This document shows, piece by piece, positions 25,340-36,395 of a stretch of 64,000 nucleotides of DNA. The stretch lies in contig NC_092689.1 of assembly GCF_964275005.1 (NCBI RefSeq), forward strand, positions 4,369,674-4,433,673, in the 5' to 3' direction. The position numbers and the translations under genes are program-made. This DNA comes from Diadema setosum (Eukaryota > Echinodermata > Echinoidea > Diadematoida > Diadematidae). The first letter of the stretch is position 1, and each line of letters begins with the position of its first letter. The notes beneath the pieces are model-generated. The model did no database searches and was not told the DNA's origin. It saw only the letters and a list, made by a program, of their open reading frames with translations.

Positions 25340-28300
25340 ATCCCTACCCTACTCCTCCCCCAAACCGAAAGGTGAGGAAGAAAGGGAAAAAGAAATTAAA
25401 AACAATAAATAAATTTTAAAAAAGGAGTGTGAGGACTTCAACAGTGTATCGACCTTCTCCAGACTAATGTGATTAATTGTCCAAAAAGAACAACAAAAGA
25501 TAAGAATAGAGGATAAAGGTGAGAAAGATGACAAGGAATATCAAAGTTTAACTTAGATTACTGGTCCACTGCATGCAATGCGCGATGAACAGATGGTTGC
25601 CCCCAAAAGATATGGGATACTAGTAGGCCCCTACTAGTACCGGTAATCTTTTATTCATGTCAGGCAGCTGTTGGCACTCTGCATCTTTCTCCAACCACAA
25701 AATGCAAAGCTGATGAAACCTGGCCATGATCATAACAATTCAATTCAGCTGCTCAGAAGAGGCTGTAACAACAACATTATCTGTTCTTGAAAATGAAATG
25801 TAAAAACTTACTGGCACTACAAACACACATAGACATGCACACACACTAGAAATATATATCTGTATAGATGAGTACATACAGGTTGTATGTATCTTAAATA
25901 CAAGTGTATGGCATATGTTTACAGTATACACCTGGCAGTATGTTTATATGCACGTATGTATATGTACAGTTGTATATTGTATGTACAAGTGTATGCACAA
26001 ACACAAGGCTCTTAGGTCCTCTCCCACCCCCCAATCTTTCTTTCTCTCTCTTTTTTTTTTCATGTGTAAATTCATGTTGAGAAAAGATGCCCCTGGAATG
26101 TCCAGAGAAATTCATTATCATGCATGATGTGCAATGACCTAGTTCAAATCATAGAGAGATATTCAATTTAGAATTATTTATATCTGGGGTCCACGCATTC
26201 AGTTTTCATATACATGTATTTTTTCTTAAGGATCAAGTGATTAAAAAAAAAGCTACCCGATAACAAAAACAAAATTTCTCATTCTTACACACAGTGTCTA
26301 TTTGCTGTGGGTTTTTTCTTTTGTTTTGTTTTTGTTTTTGTTTTTGTTTTTTGCTGTATCAAAACTAGCTTGTGAGACTCTAGTATGAAAGAGGCATGCT
26401 GGGATTTATATCAAAAATATATATGTGAACCTGAATCACAAACCTGTCGCCAGACATGGATTTTTAGTTAAGGACAGATTCTGAAAGAGCAGACTCTAAG
26501 CTTTAATATGATGTATGACACAATCAAAATGGGCTATCCTGACCTATCTTAATACTGGAAAGAAAGCACACACTCTGAAGTGTAAACTGAGAAAAGGGGC
26601 TCTGAAGTAAGTACAGTGTCAATTCGAGCACGTAATCTTTACCAAGCCGTACTAGCTTTGTGATGAATGAGACTAAAAAACAGGATGTAAACCACCATAT
26701 CAGTAACATTGAAGGGATTATCAGATTAAGCTGAAATTTAGCATGCTCTATTGACATATTCTGTCCATGATTAATGCCAACTTTCAAAGCAGTAGCATTA
26801 TGCTTTTAAAAGATATTAGAGTTGAAAAAAAAAAGTCTGTGAAGGATTTTTACGAAACAGAAAGGGGCCTCCGAGACATAAATGTACTACACTTACGTTG
26901 TAAATCAAACTACATTGTATTCTACAAAAAGAAAGGTTGTAGGAAAAACTCCTGAAAACACACTTTCCCATTCATTTAATGATCCAAAACTTCAGAATGA
27001 TATTCACTGTACAAGAAGAATAGCTCTTTCAGGAAATATGCAAAACTTACAAGACTGACTTGGTTGACCCATTTCACCTTATTTTGAGTCCTCACATAAA
27101 ATCAAATGGTGCGACTTTTTGTTGGATTTGTGATGCAGTCACATATATATTTGTATATATCATTTCAAATTCCCATAAACCTGCTGTAAGAAAATGGTAA
27201 GAAGGGAACTAAACAGCTGGCTCATACTAGGATAAATCAACACACCCACACACACTGAGGTAGTCATACTGAAATCATACAATCTTTTCATAACAGTCAG
27301 CTCTTCTGAAGACCAGGAATTAATCCCACTGCACCATATCTACATGTACTCATCAGAATTGAAATCATGACAATACAACAGTTTTAATATTCAGATCTCA
27401 TAATTCCAGTGCTTTAGCTTTCTTTGGACAGTAGTCAAAATAAATCACAACAGTGTTTTATTCCATGACATTGACAAAGCAATTCAACTCCTTACAGTGA
27501 AATCATAAAACAACTTCTCACAATTCTTCTCTTTTTCTCTCCTTTTTTTTTTTTTTTTTTTCTGTGGAGGGTTCAGAATGGAGATTGCCTCACTACCAGA
27601 CACTATACATATATGTTCCTATATTGGGAATGTGACTGTACACTTGTCTGATTTGCAGCCAGTTACAATGTAGTTTGCGGTCTCAGCACAGGTATGCACC
27701 TTTCTAACACCTTTAAATGCATCATTAGTGAATGCCTTGTATATTACCCATTTGAGTCATCCCTTCTACTGTTTTGGAAGCTCCCCAAATTATGGCCGAC
27801 ATGAATTACAAGTAAATAGTAGGTCTAAGATGAAGGCGTGTTAACAAGTTACAATACCATTCCTTCTATTCAAGAATTCACCTTTTTTCTGATCTGGATT
27901 GAATACACCAACTTACAGGTACAATTGCAATGTAATTAATGCAATCTTGCAAAAACCATTACCATGAGCAGGATCAGGGTAATCCCTTCCATTGCCAGCT
28001 GATACTATCAGTTTAAATCTGCAGGACAAATAGTGTCTCATATTTGTGTGTGTGTGTGTGTGTGTATAAAAAGTCATAATGACTAAAGTACAAATTCACA
28101 TCATGATCACAAAATCAGACAAACAGAATGGAGTTTCATTTACTTGGATTTATAATATTAAAAGTGAGGATATTTCAAAATCCACATGTTTCCAATAAAC
28201 AGTGACATTGATTGCAACCTTGTTTGCAAATAAGTGGAGGTGATGATATGGGGTTGGGGCACTACATGCACCAGTCCCGAGTAGTTTTAGAATGGAATAT

Positions 28301-28490
28301 CTAAATAACAGGTTTTTATTTTGACCTTCTTCATTATTGTGTGTTTTCTTTTAAAAGAAATTTGATATTTGTAAGGCCTTCAATATACTGACTGAACTTG
28401 TCAATGTTTCAAATACTCGATCAGTCTTAGCATGATTACAATTTAAGAGTGGGAGATACATGAACTTTATACACACCTAGTGAAAGAAGT
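25340..28490. other. intergenic, no gene seen
   Basis: AT-rich, with homopolymer tracts and a GT run at 28047-28066. No recognisable exon on either strand. Confidence 0.4.
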
Positions 28491-28493
28491 TAA

Positions 28494-30843
28494 TACAGTT
28501 AAACTCGCCTAAGTCGACATCGCATATGTCGAATAATCGCTTAAGTCGATAATTTTAAAAAGTCCCGATTTTTCCCCATTGACTTACGTGTATTAATTCA
28601 CTCATAAGTCGAATTTTTTAAGTCGAATACTCGCTTAAGTCGATGAAATTCCAAGAACACTTTCACGGAAAAACCATTGAATTCACTGTGCCTAAGTCGA
28701 ATAAGATTTTATTGTGTAATAAATCACTGTCAAAATCACGAGACGCCAGTTTTTGTTTACATACAGTATATACCAAAAGAAACTGCGTAAATAAACATTA
28801 ACGTTTCATTAACGCAAGCGGTTTCACCTGAATCGTTAGTAACGCAAACTAACGATCGGGAAAATTAACGTTTGTAGCAACGATGAGTAACGATCCCTAG
28901 CGCAAATTAACGATGTTTCGTTAACATTAACGATAGGTAACGCAAGAACTCACGCGAGATTTTGGTTTTGTAACGAGACCTGGTGAAAGGACGACGTAGC
29001 CCCTGCCGAGTGTAGCGATGTATGCCTTATATTTAGCGGAGTCTTTTCGCGAATCGAATCACGATTTCGCGAATGGTTAATTTGCGACCGGGGTCACCAA
29101 AAACGCACGCCGGGCCACCAAAAAAGCCGAATGTTTGCCTTCAGGTTTGGAAATGAAGCGGTAACAATCGGTTCCATATGATGCTGAATAAATGTCAGAT
29201 GTTTGCTCTTTTAATTTTGGAAATGAATAACGGTAATATTTGATTCCGTATAATACTAAAATAAATGTCGGATGTTTGCTTATACTTTTGGAATGTCAGA
29301 GATTTGATTTTGCGTTCGGAAATGAATAAGGATAAAAAAAAAGTATCCGGAAGATGCTGAAATAAATGTCGAATGTTTGCTTTGACGTTCGGATATGAAA
29401 AATAATGATATTCAACTCCATACGATGATAAAATAAATGCCGGATGTTTACTTTTACGTTTGAAAGTAAATAACAATTACATTCAGCTCCGGAAGATGCT
29501 AAAGTAAATGTCGAATTATCCCTTTGACGTTCGGAAATGAATAACAATAATAATCAACTTCGTACGATGATGAAATAAATGTCGGATGTTTACTTTTACT
29601 TTCGAAAGTAAATAGCAATAACATTCGGCTCCAGAAGATGCTAAAATAAATGTCAGATGATTGTTTTTACGTTCGGAAGTGAATAGCAGTAATATTCTTC
29701 TCCATACGATGCTAAATAACTGTCGGATATTTGCTTTTAAATCTCGAAATGAATAACAGTAACATTTAGCTGCGTTTGATGGTTAAGTTAATGTTTGATA
29801 TTTGCTTTAACGTTCGGAAATGAATAACAATAGTATTCAACTCCGTCCGATGATAAAATGAATGTCTTATGTTTGCTTTTATGTTCGAAAGTAAATAGCA
29901 ATAACATTCAGCTCCGGAAGATGCTAAAATAAATGTTGAATGTTTGTTTTGGCGTTCGGAAATGAATAATATGGTATTCAACTCAGTACGATGATGAAAT
30001 AATTGCCGAAAGTTCGCTTTTACGTTCGAAAGTAAATAACATGTAACATTCGACTCTTGAAGATGCCAAAATAAATGTCAGATGATTCATTATACTTTCG
30101 GAAGTGGACAGCAGTAACATTCGGCTCCTTACGATCATAGAATAAATGTCGGGTGTTTGCTTTTGAATTTGGAGATCGAATAACGGTAATATTCTGCTCC
30201 GTACGATGCAAAAATAAGTAACAGATTGTTTCTTTTACATTTGGAAATGATTAATGGTATCAATCGGCTCATTTAGATGATGAAATAAAAAGCGGATGTT
30301 TGCTTTCACGTTCGGAAATGAATAAGGATGATATTCAGCTCCGTAAGATCCTAGAATGAATGTCGGTTGCTTGTTTTTACATTTGAAAATGATTAACGGC
30401 AACATTCGGCTCCGGAAGGTGTTAAAATACTTGTAAATGGTGGATGATTGCTTTTACAATCAGAAATAAATAACGTTAACTTTCGGACCGAACGTAGGAC
30501 CGATTTAGTTTTGCTTGGGGTTTTTTTTTGTTTTTTTTTGTTTTTTTGTTTTGTTCGGGCCACCAAAAAATAAAAATCAATCATTTTGGGGCCACCAAAA
30601 TAAAAGTTAGTGTGGAGCCCTGGCCTGCATCAATGTGGATAAAGTGTCTTGGTGAAGGGCAAATATCGGGCACACCGCTCCAGCTCTCGGCTCCAGAGTA
30701 GACAACATACATGTACATTATACATATGTACGTGTGGTGTAACTTTAAGTCGATTTTTTCGACTTACGTACAAGTCGAAACTCGCCTAAGTCGATGTGTT
30801 TTGCTCAGTCCCGAGAAGATCGACTTATGCGAGTTTAACTGTA
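28494..30843. mobile_element. 2.35-kb pogo/mariner-like non-autonomous element carrying a satellite
   Basis: Terminal inverted repeats: TACAGTTAAACTCGCCTAAG (left) and ATGCGAGTTTAACTGTA (right), about 25 bp long, compatible with TA target duplication. AAGTCGA motifs crowd the subterminal zones on both sides (about six at 28505-28700 and five at 30745-30830), as transposase-binding repeats do in pogo/Tigger MITEs. Inside are a TAACG-rich cluster (28790-28945) and a 72-bp satellite array. No transposase gene is visible, so mobilisation would need a partner. Family assignment rests on end sequence only. Confidence 0.75.
29150..30490. repeat. 72-bp satellite array inside the element, about 18 units
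   Basis: A degenerate unit starting near AATAAATGTCGGATGTTTGC and containing GGAAATGAATAACGGTAATA and GCTCCGTACGATG repeats every 71-73 bp. The unit length is a multiple of three, so minus-strand frames of 60-90 codons survive in several places (29195-29547, 29766-29981, 30020-30211). They vary too much to claim selection. GGGCCACCAAAAAA occurs on both sides of the array (29112-29125, 30557-30570), with further copies at 29090 and 30589, and looks like a boundary repeat. Confidence 0.85.
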
Positions 30844-31054
30844 CATATACAGCGCTACAGATGCATCGAAACGAAGCACTGGTATAAACTGTGTCGATTA
30901 AAAAGTCTGCTTGAAACAGTTTATTTGTCTCACATGTGTCCCTCTGACACCCATGCTTTCAGTGAAATAACGGACAAATCCTGCGCATTCCCCTGTCCAA
31001 CCATGGCAAGAGTCCTCCAAATCACATATATAGAATGTGATGGATGAAATAAAG

Positions 31055-31060
31055 TTTATT
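31055..31060 (-). terminator. candidate MRPS24 poly(A) signal AATAAA
   Basis: AATAAA on the minus strand, 24 nt past the MRPS24 stop. This implies a very short 3' UTR. Confidence 0.6.
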
Positions 31061-31083
31061 TCCCTTGCAAATTGCTTGGCTTG

Positions 31084-34000
31084 TCAGATCCATTTATAAA
31101 CAGGCTTGTCGTCTACAATCTGTACTTCCATTCTCACTGGGCACTTAAACCAGTGGGAGAGCAGTTCTTCAGTGTAGCCAATCAAGAAGTAATATTTCTG
31201 GGGAGACTGGGTGCGTCGCATGATGGCTGAAAGGGTGATCTTGTTTGCCCTCCGCTTGATGATAAGTTCTGTTGCCAAGCAATTGTGAAACGTCCCGTAG
31301 ATAAACTTTTTGATAAACAGATCCTCCAAAGTTCTCTCTGCAGCACCAACTTCTCTTTCAAGGTTTGCTGCACAAAATACAAAACACAAAAACACAAACT
31401 TGTAAAGACCATGAGTGACATCATCATAGTGTTGTTAATTCTTGCAAGCACAACTGTATTATAATTGATACCATCTGCAATTATGAAAACCATACAACTG
31501 ATCATAATATCAGGCCTCAAATTTCATCACATTTGGGTCACGGCCACTTTTTTGAGGGAGCACAAATCCACAGAAAGGGGCACCAGTGAGTAATAAAGTG
31601 CTGTGGCTGAGAACGGTCTGATTTTAAAAGGGGCATTCCAGCCAGTGGAAGGGGCATGGCAGCAAATTGCTGATGGCTGGCACTGGTGGGTATTTCAAGC
31701 GCTGCAATACTGTTCCTGGCAGTAATATGTCATTGCTCAAATCAAACACATTTTTTATGGCACAAGCAATGCGGAATTCTTTACAGGAAATGAATTAATT
31801 TGCTTGATATTTGTTTCAGTGTGATTTATCATGAACTGAATATCACTGATTGATCATTAATAGGTGAATTACACAACTCACAAGTACAAGTGTATGAATT
31901 TCCTGATGGTGCAATGTTCCTCCCCACCTGAATTCTAACAAGAAACAACACTTCAATTTCAGACATGGAAATACTAAAAAAAAAATAATCCTACAAGGAA
32001 GTTTATACTTACCTGCAAGGAAATTATACTTAACTGAATCTAGGACTTTTCCTTTTTACTCAACAATATTTTTGGATATATAGTTACCTGTATGCTTTGA
32101 GTTCCAGCTCTTCCTGACGCCAATGTAGTGAGGTGGATGCACTTCTTCATACGTCACTGGCTTCTCTCCCTTGCTGACCCGTACCCTCCCTGCTACAGTC
32201 TTGTGGCAAGCTGCTGACGTCTGCAGCTTCCGGCACGGCAGTATGCTCATGGTACATGTTGCTCTCTGAATCAAGCCCTACATGAATGTATAAAGAAGAG
32301 TTAGAAAAGCAGGGCATTACAAATTACTTTTCCCCCACATGCTGATTGAATATTTGGGCAAGGGCCTTGCACTTACTTCTAACTAGAGCTACCAGTACCC
32401 CTATCAACAGACAAGTACACATGCTGTACAAGTGTACATTCATTTGACTTGCCTCCACAGTACAGTAAATGCAGAAATTTTCGTGGTAACTTTATATTAA
32501 TTTTTCGCATGTTTCCACACTACTATTGGCGAGCACAAATTCTAAAACCAGTGAAAATATCTTTTTCTTCACAATTGTATCTGCCTGTTTTAAATACAAT
32601 GTAGGTTGACCATTGCACAGTGCGACCTAACCCCGGCACGGGGCGCTTTAACTAGGCTGGTGCAGTTAAGTGCGACCATGATTTTGAGCCACCCAGCATG
32701 AAAAATCAATCACACAAAAAAATGACATTTACAGTAGTTTTGGTTTAGCTTTTCAAGTTTGGGTAGGTATTGATCGGAATCTTCTGCAATCTTCACTAAT
32801 TATGCAATGGTGAAATCAAATGCATTAAAGCAAGTGGCCCTTGATTTGACAGGGTTCTATGATTAGACCACTCTTACAAATAAAAATTCATTGAAATTCA
32901 TGAATAAACTAGAAATGTCGCTTCGGCGACTGGTATGCCTCCGCCATAATGCATGATTTTCCCAATAGGTCTAGATAGTACATGTGGACAATGTGTGATT
33001 ACATTTTCACAAAATTGGCAAAATATTGAAATGACAAGTTTGTCACAAATGTGTTGAATGTTCACCTTCCTTGACCTAGGTTTAATTGGATGAATAGGAG
33101 AGCATGTATCTAGGGATTTAAGGACTTTAACTCGACTTTGACCCATTCATACATTTAGGCATTGAGTAATTTTCAAGGTACAGGTGTGGAGAAAAAGTGC
33201 AATTTCTGAATTGAATAGTAAATTATTGTTACCATTTTCATCTGGCCCTTGACCCTAAAATTCATAAGATAATCACTTTCAGGTAGAACATGCATAATAT
33301 GTAAGTAAGTTTCAAGATAACTTGAGCCACTTCCGAGATATGGAGGAAAAAGTTAGTTCAGCACTTTCACTTGATCTTTGACCTTTTGATCTTTGAGGGA
33401 AAAAAAGAAGAAGAAAAAAACTTTCCAGAGAATTTCTATTAGGTTACACATGTATGCATACACCAAGTGTAAAAAAAAAATAACCCTGCTGGCATTGCAT
33501 GATAGGAGGGAAATAGTAAAATTTTGAAGTGTTGCACTTGACCTTTGACCCCATGAACCCTACATTCTCTAGATAATCACTTCCAGTCAGTATATGTATA
33601 TACTATGTTCCATGAAGATACCTTGAGCAATTTTCCAAGGTATGGAGAAAAAAAAAAAGTTTTAATATTTTTACTTGACCTTTTGACCTTAGACCTTTGA
33701 CCTCATGACCCAAACTTTCACCACAGAATCTTAATTGGGTAATACATGTATACACTTAGTTTCAAGAAAATATCTTCAGGCATTCAATAGATATGGTGGA
33801 AATAGTGAAATTTTATGTATTTGACCCTGACCTTTTGACCTTTGACCTTTGACCTCATGACCCAAACTTTCACCAGAGAATCTTAATTGGGTAATACATG
33901 TATACACTAAGTTTCAAGAAAATATCTTCAGGCATTCAATAGATATGGTGGAAATAGTGAAATTTTATGTATTTGATCTTGACCTTTTGACCTTTGACGT

Positions 34001-34285
34001 TGAGCATGTGCACCCAAAAGTTGATAGGCACAACTTTACCCCCTAATACACATACATGCCAAGTTTCATTAGGATACCTCAACGGGTTTTGATAGTTACC
34101 TTGTCCACAAAATTCATTACGGACGGACGGACGGACAACCCCAAAACATAATGCCTCCGGCACCACTTCATGGCAGAGGCATAAAAATGGCGCATATCAA
34201 GTGCAAAATTCAAACTATGCAACTACCTCCACATGTGTTCCGAAGAGCACAACAGTGGGCCACGTCGCCGGACCCCCGAAATCAT
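31084..34285 (-). CDS. MRPS24: mitochondrial ribosomal protein S24 (uS3m), three coding exons
   Basis: Exons in coding order: 34285-34227, 32263-32088, 31367-31084, in phase with GT-AG borders, giving 172 residues (human 167). The mature part matches human MRPS24 closely: [20 protein letters not shown] (45-64), [58 protein letters not shown] and a final VYKWI. The product is a component of the mitochondrial small ribosomal subunit. The N-terminal 45 residues are Arg-rich and poor in acids, as a mitochondrial presequence should be; [10 protein letters not shown] aligns with the human LHTSPVCAK cleavage region. Exons 2 and 3 are certain. Exon 1 and the use of the second AG in CAGAG at 32264 are inferred from phase; otherwise translation could begin at the ATG at 32250-32248. 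Confidence 0.93.
32462..32610. mobile_element. remnant of TTTTCG-type MITE in MRPS24 intron-upstream region
   Basis: TACAGTAAATGCAGAAATTTTCGTGG followed by TTTTTCGCATG and a CGAGCACAAATTC block resembles the MITEs at 40847 and 53913. It lies in the first MRPS24 intron, and its ends are eroded. Confidence 0.4.
32908..34185. mobile_element. TGACCT-rich tandem-repeat element
   Basis: The element begins around TCGGCGACTGGTATGCCTCC and ends around ACATAATGCCTCCGGCACC, after a GGAC tetranucleotide run (34120-34135). The GCCTCCG boxes at the two ends and the (GGAC)n run are a familiar layout of an invertebrate repeat. Within it, monomers of about 150 bp end in TTGACCTTTTGACCTTTGAC. Two of them, at 33701-33852 and 33853-34003, are nearly identical (152-bp period). 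It fills much of MRPS24 intron 1. Confidence 0.65.
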
Positions 34286-35793
34286 TGTCGCGACCCTCCC
34301 GGGTCAACTTGCATAAGCAGTTCAACGGGTACAAGTTTAACGGGTAAGTAAAGTTGCACAGCAACACATATAAACTCGTTTCATTCCAAGTTTCGAAGTT
34401 ACTAGTCCGTTTATCTGCATTGAATCTGTACAGCGTGTATACCTACAGCCATAACGGCAGCCATTTCTGAGATAACTTGAGCGTTTACGTGATATTTATA
34501 TTTTGCATTCCACTGTACCCGTGCCAGAATTTGCGGTATCACCATGGTTCGTCAACGTGTTGTGTATGCGTTGAATCTCTCGCACAGCGAGTGGAGTATA
34601 TGGAGTACTGCACTCTCGTAGTGTGATACCGTGCGATGTACTATGTATACAGTTTCGCTCGCACGTGGCACGTGCGCTAATACAGTCACATAGCTTAGGC
34701 AGGGCGAGCGCACGGCGCTGTACGTCGTGAATGTCGAACCACGGTCACCCGGGCCCGGTGCCGAACAATGGTCACAGGCCTTCGAACGATGGTTGCAGCG
34801 CAAGTGTATGGATCATGCACACTATTTTGATTCCGCAACTTAAGATGTCGAATCAAGGGCCACTTGCTCTAAATTTATTTTATTTTGGCAATGCAGACAA
34901 ACAAATTCTTGTTAACCCACCACTCACCAGATTGGTCTCATCTGTCCATTTATGATTAGACAAAAGGCATTATTGTGACCTAGAGCGAAATTTCGTCATA
35001 AACCAATGGTCCGTAAAAGCCTGTTATAGTGTAGACCTACGTCTAATTACATGTCTACTAACATCACTACCAATGCAATGATGATCATATATTCTATATC
35101 TATTTTTCATCGCGAACATGCCTAGATGTCTACATACATAGATTAGAATAACTGGGACTACAATGCTACACTCCATGTGCAAGAATGTGCGAGACATGGA
35201 CACCAGTTGCAATTCCAAAAACAATAACACACACTATGAAAATAGTAGAAAAGCAACAACAGAAAATTTCAGAAATGCTTATTCTGAACAACAATAATTC
35301 TTTATGTCACCATAACTGTAAAATACAGCACAAGAGGTAAACTTGATTCTTACAGAAGCTTGGCATATTTTCGTGAGTACACCAATGGAAGCTGCCATCT
35401 TGAATGCATTAACAGTATCTACCGGTTATTAATGATTGAAATGAAGAATAAAAGTTTTATATCTGATTTTTCATCTATTAATACAAATTTGAAAATAAAA
35501 AATACCTTTATTGATTTTTTTAGATATCAAAAATATATAATATATTTTCTTTGTCTCATATTTGATCACAAATTACCCAATCATCCATACCTCCACTATT
35601 AGTTCCGCGGGTAGTGTGATTCATTTCCGTAAACATAATTTCTCTGCTTTACCAGAATACACAGCACACAGGGTACACGTTGCTTCTATAAATCGGCAAA
35701 ATTATCCGGAGAGCCCCGACAATTAACACGCAGAACATTAGAGCGGAGCTAGCTAGCTCTAGCTGAGCTGAGCAGAGCAGAGCAGAGCAGGAG
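34286..35793. promoter_or_regulatory. head-to-head promoter region of MRPS24 and fucosyltransferase
   Basis: On the MRPS24 side, the minus strand carries AAATGGC (34466-34460) and TTATGGC motifs of YY1 type about 170 nt before the ATG, in CpG-rich sequence to about 34760. On the fucosyltransferase side, a likely non-coding exon ends at 35793 with CAGGAG/GTGAGT, preceded by AGC-rich sequence (GAGCAGAGCAGAGCAG). The middle (34800-35650) is AT-rich and anonymous. The transcription starts are not resolved. Confidence 0.45.
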
Positions 35794-36363
35794 GTGAGTG
35801 GCTATAGGCATAGCCCTTGGTTGAATGGTCCCCTACCATTTCCTCTAGGCTCTAGATGATTGATCTACATGTAGGTTCTAGACACGGAGCCAGAGGCAGA
35901 GGCTCTTACGTTACTTTGTCATTGAACTGAAAATATTGCACTCTCTACATTGCATAGCCAAGGCCCAAATAGGATAGATTGTAGGTTGTATATAAATTTA
36001 ATGTTGTATTAAATGTTACAGCTCTTTTATAGTTTATGTAAAAGAAGAAAGAGAAGAATAGCTTTTAATAGTAGGCCTAAATTAATTTATACTCCAGCCA
36101 GCTCTCTGGTCTGGCCGGCCTCTGCTCAGCTCTGTTGGCTTTAAACTTACATCTTTTAAACCTAGCCAGATGTTTTGAGAGGGGTCTCCAGTCTAAAAAC
36201 TAAAAAAACAAAAACAAAAAACAAAAAACAACAACAACGACAACAACAACAACAAAAAACTGTGGTGTGGCATGTGGTTCACCAGTTCACTGCATCTGCA
36301 ATCTGCATCTGCATGTTCATACAATGTAACTACAAGTTGTAAATAAACATCTGTGTTTGTACA

Positions 36364-36395
36364 GCAGATCGAGTGCAGAGCCTGAACTGAGGAAC
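36364..36395 (+). promoter_or_regulatory. fucosyltransferase 5' UTR with splice acceptor
   Basis: GTTTGTACAG/CAG (AG at 36363-36364) is the likely acceptor that joins the non-coding exon ending at 35793. A CAGCAG tandem acceptor could shift the junction by three bases. Confidence 0.45.

Noticed and set aside
24928-25375. Overlapping open frames on both strands
   Set aside because: Explained by locally high G+C near the PAQR3 promoter; no domain or splice support.
29150-30490. CRISPR-like regular array
   Set aside because: The whole 72-bp period is repetitive, there are no unique spacers, and the DNA is animal.
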